From Lomentospora prolificans (lineage: Eukaryota > Ascomycota > Sordariomycetes > Microascales > Microascaceae), in contig JARFXM010000011.1 of NCBI GenBank assembly GCA_029532625.1, forward strand, positions 3,919,501 to 3,983,500: a stretch of DNA of 64,000 nucleotides, read 5' to 3'. The stretch's first letter is position 1, and each line of letters opens with the position of its first letter. Positions 34,903 through 45,773 of this stretch are shown here, in pieces. The translations under genes were made by a program, and so were the position numbers. The notes beneath the pieces are model-generated. The model did not search any database. It saw only the letters and a list, made by a program, of their open reading frames with translations, and was not told where the DNA came from.

Positions 34903-35604
34903 TTGCCAATTAAGCAAGGTAAAACGCTTCAGTTTTCAAGGGTGCGTTCGGATAGACTGTGCGGGAAAAGCTCACATTTTCACTGAATCGGGATTTCGAG
35001 AGAATACTCAGAATTACATGGGCAATAGACCTCGCTCACACTTTACCACATGCATTGCCAAGCGAGAGCTTGAAGAAGTGGTCTACCTGATCCATTCTTG
35101 CCTACTCTGGGTTTCTACCGTCATAACATACACGCATCTCCTCAAACCTCGCGTAGGCTGGAATAGGATAATAGCAAACAACTAGCTATGTGCCTACCAG
35201 TGCAAAGTGAACATGATCTACAAAGATACTAAACAAGCTCCACCTTGAGCTAGAGCGTCTCTCGAATGCTTATAGAGATAACGTATGCAGTGTGATGAAC
35301 CCATGCAAAGCAGAAGACAACCCGCAACGCCGAAAGGAACCCAGGGTAATCAGAGGTGCTGTCTCGTCCACCACGCCGAAAATAACTTTTTCATCTGAAA
35401 AGAACCAATGCTTCCCTTCCGTCCACTTTGTAGCCTCACAATGACCCATTAATGCGTACATGTACGCCCCCATCTAGTAAGCTCGCCGGGTAGCCTCCGA
35501 CGCTCTCCTCTGCTCCAAAAAGTCTATCGTCTCGAATTTTAAGTTGCGGTATTCCTCACCCCTCAGAAAACGCGTTTTCGTATAGATTTGGGACCGTACG
35601 GACT
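34903..35604. other. Convergent 3' flanks, about 0.7 kb
   Basis: Between the 3' ends of the Maf gene (+) and the phosphotransferase gene (-). No gene seen. Confidence 0.6.
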
Positions 35605-37180
35605 TTAGTTGGCCTTCTTGACCGATCCGTTGCTCTGGGCCTGCAGCGCGAGGAGCTTTTCCTTGGGGATCGTGAAAGCGTTGATGCCAAGGAAGTTGCA
35701 AATGCTCGTGATAACCAAGTATGCCCATCTAAAGTAAACAATGGCGGCGAAAACAAAATAGCCCCAGAGGTAGTACAGCTCTGCCTCCGCGCTGATCTTG
35801 GGAAAGCCGAAGAGGGGGAGGTTGCCGATAATAGCGCCTCCAACAAGAGGGGTGAGCATCACTGTCCAGTAAGGGAAAGGCTGGCGCGTGAGGTGAGCCA
35901 GAATCATCTTGGTTGTCATCCGTCCAAAGACAAACGACATGGTAAGGCAGAAGAGGACTAGATGGTTTTCTTCCCTAAGCGTGGAGTGGGGAGAGTACAG
36001 CCAGGCACCAATCGAAAGCGTATACACAGCCATGGGCGTCCATTCGAGGAAAACGGGTAGGACCGGGAGGTTCTTGGCGCGGCGAGCGCGAACCACATTC
36101 AAGACGCAGAAGGGGACGTGGGTTGCGAAAAGAGAGATGACGATGATTCGAATCCAGATATCGCGGAAGCTAGTATCCGCGATCATCTCGGCGTAACCAA
36201 AGAGGTAGCGCTCACCCACAAGATCGACGATTGGTTCGGTCCAGATTCCGGGTCCGTAGATGCCTGAGAGGGCCATGATGGAGCAGGCAATGAGAAGACC
36301 CTCGGTGGGGCCATTAATGTAGCCTAGATAGAGTGTGTGGGTGTGGTACGTCTCCCAAGTGGAGAAGAACATTGCTAAGCATGGGCAAAGCGCGGTAAAA
36401 ACACCCGACTTGGAGGTACCAAGGCCCATGGCAGCGGTTTCGAGAAGACTGGCAAGAGTGCAGTTGAGCGAGTCGATTCCGTGATCGAAGAGTTCACCAA
36501 GACCGCTTGAAGTACCGGTTCGTCTCGCCTGCTTTCCGTCGACGTTGTCCATAGTCTGATACATGAAAAGGCCGAATGCGAAGCTCAGATACAGCCATGA
36601 TGGGCCCTAAACTGGTCAGCCTGACATCCACTAGGGTTGGTATGAAGGCCAACTATGCGAGCTATAGGGAATTCTAGACTTACTGGCCCCACAAGATCGG
36701 GCATGTATATGACGAGTAAACCGACATTGCCTAGAATGAAAAAAAACCCGAGAAGGGTTACCATGTTGGGGGCCAGCCATATCGGTAGTAGCTTGACGAA
36801 AGCATTCCACTACGAGAGAAGTCCAAGTTAGCTACAATGTAGGAAACCGAGCTGCCACGACCGCCGCTTAGGGGTCTATCCCCGGATAATGCCCTTGTTT
36901 CGGCGCGGAATACCGAGAAAGACAGGTCCGGGCAAGCTCCGACGTCGAGAACGCGGCGGGGAAGGGTTGATTCATACATAGGGCCCGAGGATGTAGTAGG
37001 AGATGGGCGATTTATCGACGGCAGAGTATTTGTAGGACTTGAGATGTATCAAGGCATCATCCGAGATACACTCAGCTTTGGCTTCCCCTACAGAATGTTG
37101 CGATGCGAAAATTAGCTTGCGGTCTTTGACGGATGGGAGTTTGGCTATTCCGAATTCAGCGTACTTTTGCTTGGAGCCAT
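35605..37180 (-). CDS. EPT1: Choline/ethanolamine phosphotransferase
   Basis: Exons 37180-37165, 37087-36978, 36809-36684 and 36606-35605 give 417 residues, the usual size. It transfers phosphocholine or phosphoethanolamine from the CDP-alcohol to diacylglycerol, the last Kennedy-pathway step, in ER/Golgi membranes. The CDP-alcohol phosphotransferase motif (DG-x2-AR-x8-G-x3-D-x3-D) is complete in DGKQARRTGTSSGLGELFDHGID. About eight to ten hydrophobic helices follow. The N-terminal LKSYKYSAVDKS and WLAPNMVTLLGF segments are typical. The start is inferred from a 16-base exon: ATGGCTCCAAGCAAAA, a 77-base intron with an AGCTAAT branch, then the A/GG split codon giving MAPSKREAK. A longer frame upstream exists but has no family resemblance. 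Yeast needs two homologues (Cpt1, Ept1); which specificity applies here cannot be told. Confidence 0.93.
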
Positions 37181-39146
37181 TTCGACAGGTATCAGCGAGG
37201 CCGACTTGGGCTTCCAGAGTAGATGCACAGGAAGAAGGGTCTAGCGATAGTGTAAAGCTCGTTATAATTGAGGCATTGTCGCCGGACGCAGAAATCGAGC
37301 AAAAGGGTGGAAGAAACGGAAGCGAGATCGGGTGCAGGAGGTTGGAAGAAGTTGTTGGCCAGCAAGGGACGGGAAGGATACAATTGTGGTGGGGGTGAGG
37401 GACCAAGCAGCCAGCCAGCCAGCAATGAACATACTAATATGGAAAATCGGGGACAGGGACTGGCGTGGTCACTGACGGTATGTGGAACCCGGCAAGAACT
37501 GGGTTCGCTGGCCAGTTGAAGGGTCCTTTCCCCACTCTACACGCCCGCTGGCCATGTGCTGGCGGTAGCGCCAGTAATATTCGCTGGCTGGCATCCATTG
37601 TTGGCCAGTGCTAGCATGTGCACTAAATAACACTAATCATCGCCGCTGAGTAGGCCCCGGTACCCTGAAGAAAGCTGATCGGGAGTCTTTGGAAGTTGGG
37701 CCAGGGCAGCCAGCGTTAAATTGCTGGCTAGCCCTTGTCGATCAGTGGGCGGAACCCTCACCAAAGTCCCTTGCCAAACTCCATCGCAATTCTCCATCCA
37801 ATACCAAGGTAAATCAAGCGTACCTGAATATCGATCTTGGAATCGATGTCCTGCCAGGCTGCACAAAAGAGTTTTAGTGTCCACGCACGGTGGTGAATGC
37901 TGTGCGGAGGTCATGCTGATTCTCACACGAACTCTTCTCGCGTAATGAATGCTACCCTTTTCCCTTTAGGCCGCGCAGAGACGAAGACCGTGTTCTGTTA
38001 TGAGGTTGCATATACAAAAGTACGTCCCAAGAGAAAGCCATGCCTCGTCATTTGAGTTCGATGTGCCAATTACCGGATCCATTTGCCAGACATTTGAAGT
38101 CGTGAAACTTTCGTTCTAGGTCAGCCGTCTTTCGATTTGAACCCCTGTCGACCTCTATTTGGCTGGCCCCCTGAGCCTAGTCCCGGTTCGGAGAGGTGCA
38201 CGCCTACGAATCACAGTGCCCTAGTGCTGGTGGCTGGCTTCTCAACAAATCTCGGCCACCAAAAATCCACTGGGCGTCTACTTTTCGACATGTGAAAATA
38301 AAGCCTCGTTGAGTGGCCCAGTTTGACAACTGGTGACAATCTTGACACAACGACCTTCAGCTGCCAGCCATGCGCCCGCGTGGCCGATTCATCATGACTT
38401 GGAACCACGCGACTTGATCGAAAAAGGAACCGGGGAAAGAGTTGAACGATTTGAATAAATCAAAGGTCAAAGGGCTCAAACTCTTCCCGCACCATAGCAA
38501 AGCGCGTGTTCCGCTGAAAAGATATTGCAAGACGGCTATTATGCGTGTGTTCCAATCAACCTGGAAGCTTCAATCTAGTGGGACAGGCGTCCAAGAATAG
38601 ATTGAGAGGGATGCAGACCGCCTAGGCTGTTCCACATCAAAAGACCACTATCCATAGAACCCCCCACCTGCCTGCGGGGAAGGTGGTTTCAAGTCCTTCA
38701 CGAAAAAGGTGCTTGGCGGCCAGTGCCGAAGCCGATACGGACAATTGACGGAAAAAGCTTCAGACCCGAGGACTTTACATAATGGGGCTTAACCCATCTA
38801 GAGAGCTTTCAATAAGCGCGGGCTTTCTCGTGCATGGAAGCCATCTGTCCAACACTTGGAGAAACAATTAGGTCGGAGTAGATCTTTGCTGTTTGGTGGA
38901 TAATAAAAAAATGGAGGCTATGTTTGGCGAGTGGTGGTAGGTAGGATTAATCGGGCCCATCTGAAAAGTTTGGGACACTTTGCAGTTTTCCCGAAGCACT
39001 CGACCGCGCATCTGCAAGGGCCTTAGGAAATTAGCCCTGTACACTCCCATCCCACCTCGATCGCTATGGTATGAGCAACTTCAACCTTGACATGGCAAAA
39101 GGGGCGATTATCGAGTGAACATCCTCTTTTTCCACAGTCGCGCGCC
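37181..39146. other. Divergent promoter region, about 2 kb
   Basis: Between the phosphotransferase (-) and glutaminyl cyclase (+). It holds GCCAGC-type repeats at 37410-37423 and 37583-37592, two CATGTG E-boxes at 37553-37558 and 37615-37620, and CATGTGAAAA at 38289-38298. No gene is supported. Confidence 0.6.
37410..37423. repeat. CAGC tetranucleotide repeat
   Basis: GCCAGCCAGCCAGC, about 230 bases upstream of the phosphotransferase start. The same motif (or its complement) occurs exactly at 5970, 6751, 18005, 33453, 37583 and 45776. Confidence 0.9.
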
Positions 39147-40392
39147 ATGTTTCAATCGTCGATAACCCCCGGATCGCCGGGTCTCGCCCGTTCTGCGCTG
39201 CGCGTCCTCGTCTCCGTCCTCACTTTCCTTAACTTCACTGCCGCCTACCAAGCCGTCTCCGACGACGTCCTCCGCGCGATTCCATCAGCTGGTTCTGATT
39301 TCGACATCAAAAATGGCGCCCTTCTCGCTCCCATCCTGATACCCCGAGTGCCCGGCACCGAAAACTCTCTGCTTGTGCAGCATCACTTTATCAACTTCTT
39401 CAAGCAGAACCTACCCAAATGGTCCATCGAGCTGCACAACACTAGTTCGACCACCCCGACGTCCGGAAAACAAGAGATACCCTTTGTCAACCTCATCTTT
39501 AGGCGAGACCCGCCATGGGCCGCTGAGGGCGACGTTAGTCGTCTAACCCTCGTTGCGCATTACGATAGCAAGGTCGAACCCGAGGGCTTCATCGGCGCCA
39601 CTGACAGTGCTGTCCCATGCGCCGTGCTCATGCACGTTGCTCGAAGTCTTGATGATGCCCTTACTAAGAAGTGGGACGCCATGCAAGCGAGCGGAGAGGC
39701 CGGCAGTGGCTTAGAGGAGGAGACGGGCGTTCAGATTGTGCTCTTAGACGGCGAAGAGGCATTCGTGTCGTGGACGTCTACCGACTCGCTTTACGGAGCA
39801 AGGTAAGAAGACATAGGGAAGTCTACCTTTTTACCATCATTTTCCCTAACATTCGTGCAATAGGGCCCTTGCGGAGAGTTGGGATACCGAATTTTACCCC
39901 GCCGCATCCCAGTTCAAGAGCCCCCTACGCTCCATCAGCCTCTTCGTCCTCCTCGATCTACTCGGCTCGATAACCCCATGGCCCCGCGTGCCGTCCTACT
40001 TTCTTACTACTCACTGGGCGTACCAGGCCATGGCCAACGTCGAAAAGCGCCTACGGGACCTCGGTTCTCTCCAGACGAAACCCCCCGCCGGCACTACTCA
40101 GTTCCTTCCTGATTCCGACAAGAAAGCCACCTCTTTCAACCGAGGTTACATCGAGGATGATCATATCCCTTTCATGGCCCGTGGCGTGGAGATTCTACAC
40201 ATAATCCCCTCACCATTCCCAGACCAGTGGCACGATCAAAAAGGCATCCCAGATGATGCCGAGCATCTGGATATCCCTTCAAGTGATGACTGGGCCAAGA
40301 TTGTCACCGGCTTTGTCGCGGAGTGGATGGAGTTGGATAGCTTCCTGCCGAAGGAGGCGGGGGAAAAGAGGGCCTTCAAGACAGAACTATGA
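39147..40392 (+). CDS. Glutaminyl-peptide cyclotransferase (M28-type, secretory pathway)
   Basis: Two exons, 39147-39802 and 39864-40392, give 394 residues; the split codon AG/G restores ARALAESWD. It converts N-terminal glutamine of secreted proteins to pyroglutamate. A signal peptide or anchor lies at about residues 15-36 (ALRVLVSVLTFLNFTAAYQA). The zinc-peptidase-like fold is shown by LTLVAHYDSK, GATDSAVPCAVLMHVARSL, the acidic VLLDGEEAF, and HIIPSPFPDQWH with the last metal-ligand region. The preceding frame is open from 39087, but ATG 39147 is the first ATG and leads straight into the hydrophobic N-terminus. The final 20 residues are charged. Secretion or Golgi location is inferred from the leader and the family. 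Confidence 0.93.
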
Positions 40393-40957
40393 TTATAAGC
40401 GAGCGTTTTCCGTTTTTAAGCCCTTTTGATTCCTTTCTAGAATGGGGGATTCCTCGGATACCGATGTAGCAAGCCACCTTTTGGCATTTGTGATAGTCAC
40501 AGGCGTTTGGGGGGACGGTTTGAAATTTCTTGTAGCAAAATAAGAGGTCCATAGGGTTGTACGACTGGAAGAGAACCACTAAGCTGAGTCTTTTTCAACT
40601 CATTTGACAGTTTAATATCGCGAAGCTTCAACTTGGCGAAATGCCCTTCCCCATAAACACAGTGTTAAATTCGGCATATATGGGTTAAGTTGGACAATTA
40701 ACACAGTACATCGACTTCCAGTGCGAGAGGTACGTACCTATCCCAATTGGATGCCGCGCTGGCAACTTGACGCAAGATAACACGAAGCTCGAAAAGCTTC
40801 CGAGCAAGCAACGCCTTCACCAACCCTCCGATCAACCCCTCAACCTTCGACCCCTCCGCCAACGGAATCCGTCCATTCTTTTTTCCTTTTTTTTTTTTCC
40901 CTTCCTCTCCCTCTGAAACCCGGTACCCATAAAGAAGAACTCCGGTAGTTAACGACA
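40393..40957. other. Intergenic, about 0.56 kb
   Basis: 3' flank of glutaminyl cyclase and promoter of SWP1, with a T-rich stretch at 40880-40900. No gene seen. Confidence 0.6.
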
Positions 40958-42005
40958 ATGCGGTTCCTTCAATCTCTCTCGACGGTGCTGCTGGCGGCCA
41001 GCACGGCGTACGCGGCCTCGAGCTGGGGATTCGACGATGCGACGGTGGCCGTCAAATCGAAGAAGGGCAACGAAGCGACGCACAAGTATGGAATCTTCAG
41101 GGGGGAATAAATTGGGAAGATGAAGAAAGGCGCTAACCTTGGGATTGTCACACTGTAGGCTTAGCCAGAAAGCTGCTCTTGCGCAACCACTTGCGCTCGA
41201 TTCTACCGATTCTATCAAGGTAATCTTGACGATAAAGGAGAACGGCAAGGCCAAGAAGCCTCATCAAGCTTTCGTCATCGTCAAAGAGGAGGATACAGGT
41301 TTGGAAGCACCCTTTGCCTTCACCGTCAAGGAGAGTGGAAAGGCCGTGGTCGAGATTGTATGTCCATCACACTCCATGCGGCCGCCAAAGCTCTTGCCTA
41401 ACGTCATGATATAGCCTCATAAGGAACTCCCGGTCCAGCTCGTCTCGTCCAAGAAACCCCTCCATGCCAGCATCGTCATCGGCTCCTTCGGCTCGAGTCA
41501 AGGTCTCGTTACCCCCCTCTTCGATATCGATCTCGTCGTCAACCCCAACGTTGCCCCTCCTAAATACGAGAAGCCCATCCGTTATGGCAAGCTTGCCGAG
41601 ATCCACCACATCTTCAAGGACCCTGAAAAGACCCCTCCCAAAGTCGTCTCCTTGGTCTTTACCCTCACCGTCCTCGCCACTATCCCCGCTCTCTTCGTTG
41701 GCGTAAGTCTTTTCACATCCATCCCTGACTTCAAGATGGTGTTTGCTAACAGTGATACTTTTCAGTGGTTCGCTCTCGGCGCCAACCTTAGCCACCTTCA
41801 GCCCGCCCTCAGCGCTGCGCCTCTCTCCCACGCTGTCTTTTTCGGTTCCATTGTCGCTATGGAGGGCGCCTTCTTCATGTACTACAAGAGCTGGACCCTG
41901 GGCCAGCTTCTCCCTGCCGTTGGTGCCATCGGTACCATCAGCTTTTTGAGCGGCACCAAGGCTCTCGGTGAGGTTCAGAGCAGGCGCCTGGCTGGCGAGC
42001 GATAA
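40958..42005 (+). CDS. SWP1: Oligosaccharyltransferase subunit Swp1/ribophorin II
   Basis: Four exons, 40958-41085, 41159-41357, 41415-41702 and 41766-42005, give 284 residues; all junctions are in phase. It is a structural subunit of the ER oligosaccharyltransferase that N-glycosylates nascent proteins. Residues 1-20 are a signal peptide (FLQSLSTVLLAASTAYAA). A luminal beta-rich domain follows (IKVILTIKENGKAKKPHQAF, then ELPVQLVSSKKPLHASIVIG and FDIDLVVN). Near the end of the luminal part is YGKLAEIHHIFKDPEKTPP, typical of ribophorin II. Three transmembrane helices close the protein (VVSLVFTLTVLATIPALFVG; AVFFGSIVAMEGAFFMYY; LLPAVGAIGTISFLSG). The length matches yeast Swp1. Confidence 0.95.
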
Positions 42006-42742
42006 GCGAAGGGAGAACTAGTTGGCGATTTGGGGCTGAGAACAGGGGGAGCTTTAAGCTTTTGAAAGCTCGACACAGAGAGACTTGTGAACGTGGAGGC
42101 TGGAAAAAGAACTTTTCTGATTTGCGCTGTACAATAAATTTCTTTGAGCATGTGTAGAGAAACGAAGGAGGTTATGGTTTATAGTCCGCACACTCGATAG
42201 GGCGAAATGGTCTCGGAATAAAGGCATTTTCTAAACCGCTCCCGTTTTCTGGGGATGCCTTTGCGAGTGCGGATCATCGCCTGGTAAGATATAGTCGGCA
42301 GCTACCGTCGCTGGTCGTCGTACTTTCTGTCTATGGAGCGATCATGAAGGGGTTCGTTCCAACATCACTCCAGACTTGACTGTAGAACCTCCACGATATA
42401 TAGGAAGTGTCCGTCAGATTCCGCCTGGCAGATTCATTCCTTGCCCAAGAAACCTCTTCATTATCATTCCGATGAATCTATCCACCAGTATCTCGCTTAA
42501 CATCTTACTTAGCAAAGCGGTTCACTGCTGCATGGTTGTTGTTAATTGTTGTTGTACCATTTTCGGTGACCCACTGCTTACACGCCGCAAGCATACATAC
42601 AAACAAGGACAACCATTTTTTTCCTCGAGGTCATCATACGACTAGCCAGAGACCTCCTGCACGGCCTGGTCCTTCACGCCGTAAGCCATGCTGCGACCCG
42701 AGCCCGAGATTCTAGATCCGGCAGGCCCAGTTCCCTCGGTTC
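42006..42742. other. Intergenic, about 0.74 kb
   Basis: SWP1 3' flank and upstream region of the first cysteine-rich gene. No gene seen; the 89-codon frame at 42376-42645 has no family resemblance. Confidence 0.55.
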
Positions 42743-43063
42743 ATGATGTGCGAGCTCTATTTGCTCCACGCTTGCGGTAGATGCTGCGCAGTCCACCAAG
42801 TCATGTTGGTACACTGCTCTGACATCGTCGACCCAAACCTCCGAACGAGACCGGAAGACGCTGGCCCGGTGGGACCTAGGCTACCTTCTATGGTCGGGCT
42901 ATGGGCTATCGATATGATTCGAGAGTTTTGCTGGTCGCCGCTGGAAGGGTGCCGAGGACTCAGATTCTCCGGAAAGGTGGAGGTCGGCCCATCGTGTAGA
43001 CGCTGCATTGATGACCAAACGTTGGAAGAACTAGAACTAGATCTGAGGATGTCCCCGGACTGA
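42743..43063 (+). CDS. Small cysteine-rich protein, copy A of a local pair
   Basis: One exon of 106 residues, no signal peptide and no membrane segment. I recognise no named family. It matters because it shares a cysteine framework with the frame at 44607: MC-x(4-5)-HAC-x2-C near the start, then V-x-[LM]-x2-C, and later FCWSP-x-EGCRGL-x-F with a closing C-x2-C. Cysteines at 3, 11, 14, 15, 24, 63, 70, 84 and 87 could form two zinc sites or disulphides; the lack of a leader favours zinc in the cytosol or nucleus. Between the halves is a 35-residue proline-containing linker missing from copy B. The last 15 residues are acidic (LEELELDLR). Two ATGs start the frame; either would do. That the shared motif survives in two copies argues that both are translated. 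Confidence 0.6.
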   Translation: MMCELYLLHACGRCCAVHQVMLVHCSDIVDPNLRTRPEDAGPVGPRLPSMVGLWAIDMIREFCWSPLEGCRGLRFSGKVEVGPSCRRCIDDQTLEELELDLRMSPD

Positions 43064-44606
43064 AGTGTGGCATAATGCCACAAGGTACTCCTCTTAGAAA
43101 TTTTCATGGCAATGGCATCATTCATGGAGACTGAAATGGTTCGCCAGGAGCCGGGCGTTTAATGCGAAGCGAGGATGGGGCAAAAGCGCTTATCGGGATT
43201 TACACTGCAGAATGCTTCTTTTTCCGAGCGTTGGCGGCGGCGAGTATCACCTGAATCAAAGATGGGTTTCGGCTCCTCAATTTCGATCCCAATCCATTCA
43301 GGGCTAGTCATGGCCAATCCAGCTCCAACCTGTGCCTGTGCCAGTGCGGCACTAACCATCGGACAATAAAGAGACCAAACAATGGAGGCGAGAAACCCTG
43401 CAAGGTGAGCTCATTAGGCAGTGCCGGTGTAAGATGCGTACTTTGTAGGACTTCGCTAGGTGCTCGCCTCGTACTTGTACCCTTGCTCGTGGTGGGGCTC
43501 CGTCCCACCGACAAGCTCGCTGGCCAAACTGTTTTGATCGCCTTGTTGTAAGGCTTCGCTTACGCTGGCTGGGACTTGCCATTTGAGCGAGGTGTTTCTC
43601 GGTTTGGCCAGTGGAGGTGAAACATCGCGCTAGGCATGTCAAGAGACCGGCTTCAAGAGGTTTTATGTCTTGGCCAGCCTTTGTGTCAGCGTGTGTTAGC
43701 CGATCCCATCCCCGGCCGGACACCATGGCAGCAAGCAGTACGAGGTGATGGTAACTAGGGCAGCAGGCGGCATAACGACAGGGGACTCTTTCATCTCCCC
43801 AAAAGGATGCACTCGTCACCGGTGAGGGGTGAAATGCAGATTCCGGGACCAAACCACCCCTCTCTTCGCTCGACTCTAACCACCCAGCCTCATGCTTTCT
43901 CTACTAACACCTGCCATAGCCTGCCGGCATTCTCCTTAGACTCTACTAGAGTCTTATTTGAACTTTCTGTGTGTCCAAAACAAAAAAAAAAAAAAGAAAA
44001 GAAAAGAAAAAGATAACACCCAAAAACAAAAACAAAACTATAGAATAAACAACAAAGGGCATTCCGTCGTTTTCCGTCCATTTCTCCCGCATGTTTTAGA
44101 AAGACCCCAGAGTTTCCGGTTCCTCCGCTCGCTCTACTCACACCCACCCACGAGATTCTTCAGAGACGCCAATCACCTTTTGGGTCTTGGATCGAGACTC
44201 CTAGTTGTTGGAGCTGATGTAGAGGGTAACGCCGTTGGATGTGCTGCATTTTTGAACTTTTCCGGCTCTAGGTGATACATACTCCCTTCTGATTCCGTTC
44301 TCGAGGGAAGCACCATAACCCCGCCTGCCGAGCACGTCCCAAAGTGCAATCGTCTTACACCCTTCTCTGCACCTCTTTCTGCACAACTACCACCACCACA
44401 CTTACTTCACTCTTTGAGCCCAACGACCAGGTTTCTGCTGCCAGATTTGGAGGGACATTTCTCCACTCTTGACCACAACTCTTGCAACAAAAAGATATAG
44501 TACAACCTTTACCGGTACCGAATCTTCCTCTGAGAGAAGGGGGGGGTAAAACCAAGGACAAAGCCAAAGCAATCCCGAGATTTTACTCCTCCAAACTTGA
44601 GAAACC
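43064..44606. other. Spacer between the cysteine-rich genes, about 1.5 kb
   Basis: No gene is supported. It contains an A-rich tract at 43976-44039 and pyrimidine-rich sequence before copy B. The frame at 43352-43852 (-) lacks coding codon use. Confidence 0.55.
43976..44039 (+). repeat. A-rich low-complexity tract
   Basis: A run of about 14 adenines followed by GAAAA and CAAAAA units over 64 bases. It looks like simple-sequence DNA rather than a retroposed tail, as no recognisable element precedes it. Confidence 0.85.
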
Positions 44607-44825
44607 ATGTGCAACATCGAACTACACGCCTGCCGCGCTTGCCTTCATATCTTCACCGTCAACATGACTTATTGTGAAGAGGTACAGCACCGGCATGGCC
44701 TGGAAGCGGCCTCGGGCATGTTCCCGGTGAGGGTCTTCTGCTGGAGCCCTTGGGAAGGTTGCCGCGGGCTCGTATTCGAGCATCCCGTGGGGTTAAGGAG
44801 AGAGTGCTCCGATTGTAGGGCGTGA
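44607..44825 (+). CDS. Small cysteine-rich protein, copy B of a local pair
   Basis: One exon of 72 residues from ATG 44607. No signal peptide; no named family recognised. Cysteines at 2, 9, 12, 23, 45, 52, 67 and 70 match eight of the nine in copy A in order and local spacing, and the central FCWSPWEGCRGL-x-F block differs from copy A by very few residues. The linker between N- and C-terminal cysteine groups is shorter, and the acidic tail of copy A is absent (ends CSDCRA). The two copies have the same orientation and their start codons are 1.86 kb apart, as expected for a diverged tandem duplication. A role in protein or nucleic-acid binding through zinc is possible but not shown. Confidence 0.6.
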   Translation: MCNIELHACRACLHIFTVNMTYCEEVQHRHGLEAASGMFPVRVFCWSPWEGCRGLVFEHPVGLRRECSDCRA

Positions 44826-45673
44826 GGACGACCAAGACCAATCTAGAGGCGGCGCGACCTCGCCAACAAAGATGGGCTCGGGGTGTTGGGAGGGAGATTT
44901 AGGGACCATCTTCTCTTTCGGTTCATTATTTTTTGCATCCATGGTGTTCTTCCGGTTCTTTTGACGCCTTTCTAAGGTTCTGCTCTAGGCGTTTCCGGTG
45001 GCTCTTCGGGTCGGAAATTCAGCATGAGATTGGTGACAGGATATCGGAGTCTTTGGAGTTATTGGTACAGGTTTCTGACTTCGATTTTGCTCTTATGAGA
45101 GAGGAACTCGAGTAGCCAGGAGGCACACAAAAATGTCGAAGTCATTGGAGGGCAGATCTACGGGCTCGGGAGGTCAGTACTTCGGAAAATCTACACAACT
45201 TGTCAGCTTCACTTGTCTAATCCACGCAGTTGACACAGGGAATAGAGTCACTCAGCTCTTGCATTCTTGTAGGCGCTGTTCAAACTAGACAAATGGTGGA
45301 TATGTGCCTTTTTGAAACCTTTGTTCTTACATGCCTTGCAAGTGGTTTGAATGCTCGTTCTGCTTTCGTTGACTTCCATAGTAATGTTATCCAAGGCTCA
45401 ATTGAAACTTCCTCAAGACCTCTGTTGCACCTTCCACATCTCACCCTAATAGTACCGCGGAAGTAGTGGGGTTCCTTGAGTAAAACGATGCTCTGCCGCC
45501 CCGATCTTGGCTGTGGTGGTGCTGCCCGACATCGCTCATTCCTCATGCCTTCCTACTGCTGCCTTGCCTTTCCTCGCCTCGCTCTTGCCTTGGCCCCTAA
45601 CCACATCTTGGCTCGCCGGGCTGCTGCCTGGGCCAGGGTGTCACTTAGATCCCAAATAATGTAGTAGAGATCT
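44826..45673. other. Gene-poor sequence, about 0.85 kb
   Basis: No gene seen between the second cysteine-rich gene and the U6-like sequence. Confidence 0.55.
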
Positions 45674-45773
45674 CGCCTTCAGGCAAACAGTCAATTTGGA
45701 AAAATTCAGAGAAGATTAACATGGTCCCTGCACAAGGATGACACGCTCGTCAAAAGAGAAGCTACCATTTTTT
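45674..45773 (+). ncRNA. U6 snRNA-like sequence, probably a degenerate copy
   Basis: The stretch from the small hairpin GCCTTCAGGC (45675-45684) to a six-T terminator (45768-45773) is collinear with U6 snRNA: GTCAATTTG, the AGAGAAGATTA core, CCTGCACAAGGATGACACGC of the internal stem-loop region, and a 3' end before the T-run. Several of the most conserved U6 bases differ, however. The ACAGAGA box reads TCAGAGA (45706-45712), the catalytic AGC triad reads AAC (in ATTAACATGG, 45715-45724), and GGCCCC reads GGTCCC. No TATA box is evident 25-30 bases upstream. A partial B-box-like GTTCGATCC lies just downstream at 45789-45797. Since the triad is essential in the splicing core, this copy is probably a pseudogene. 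It contains no intron. Confidence 0.75.

Noticed and set aside
34231..34917. 228-codon frame antisense to the Maf gene
   Set aside because: Shadow of the Maf exon; Gly/Val/Asp-rich composition typical of antisense to G/C-biased codons.
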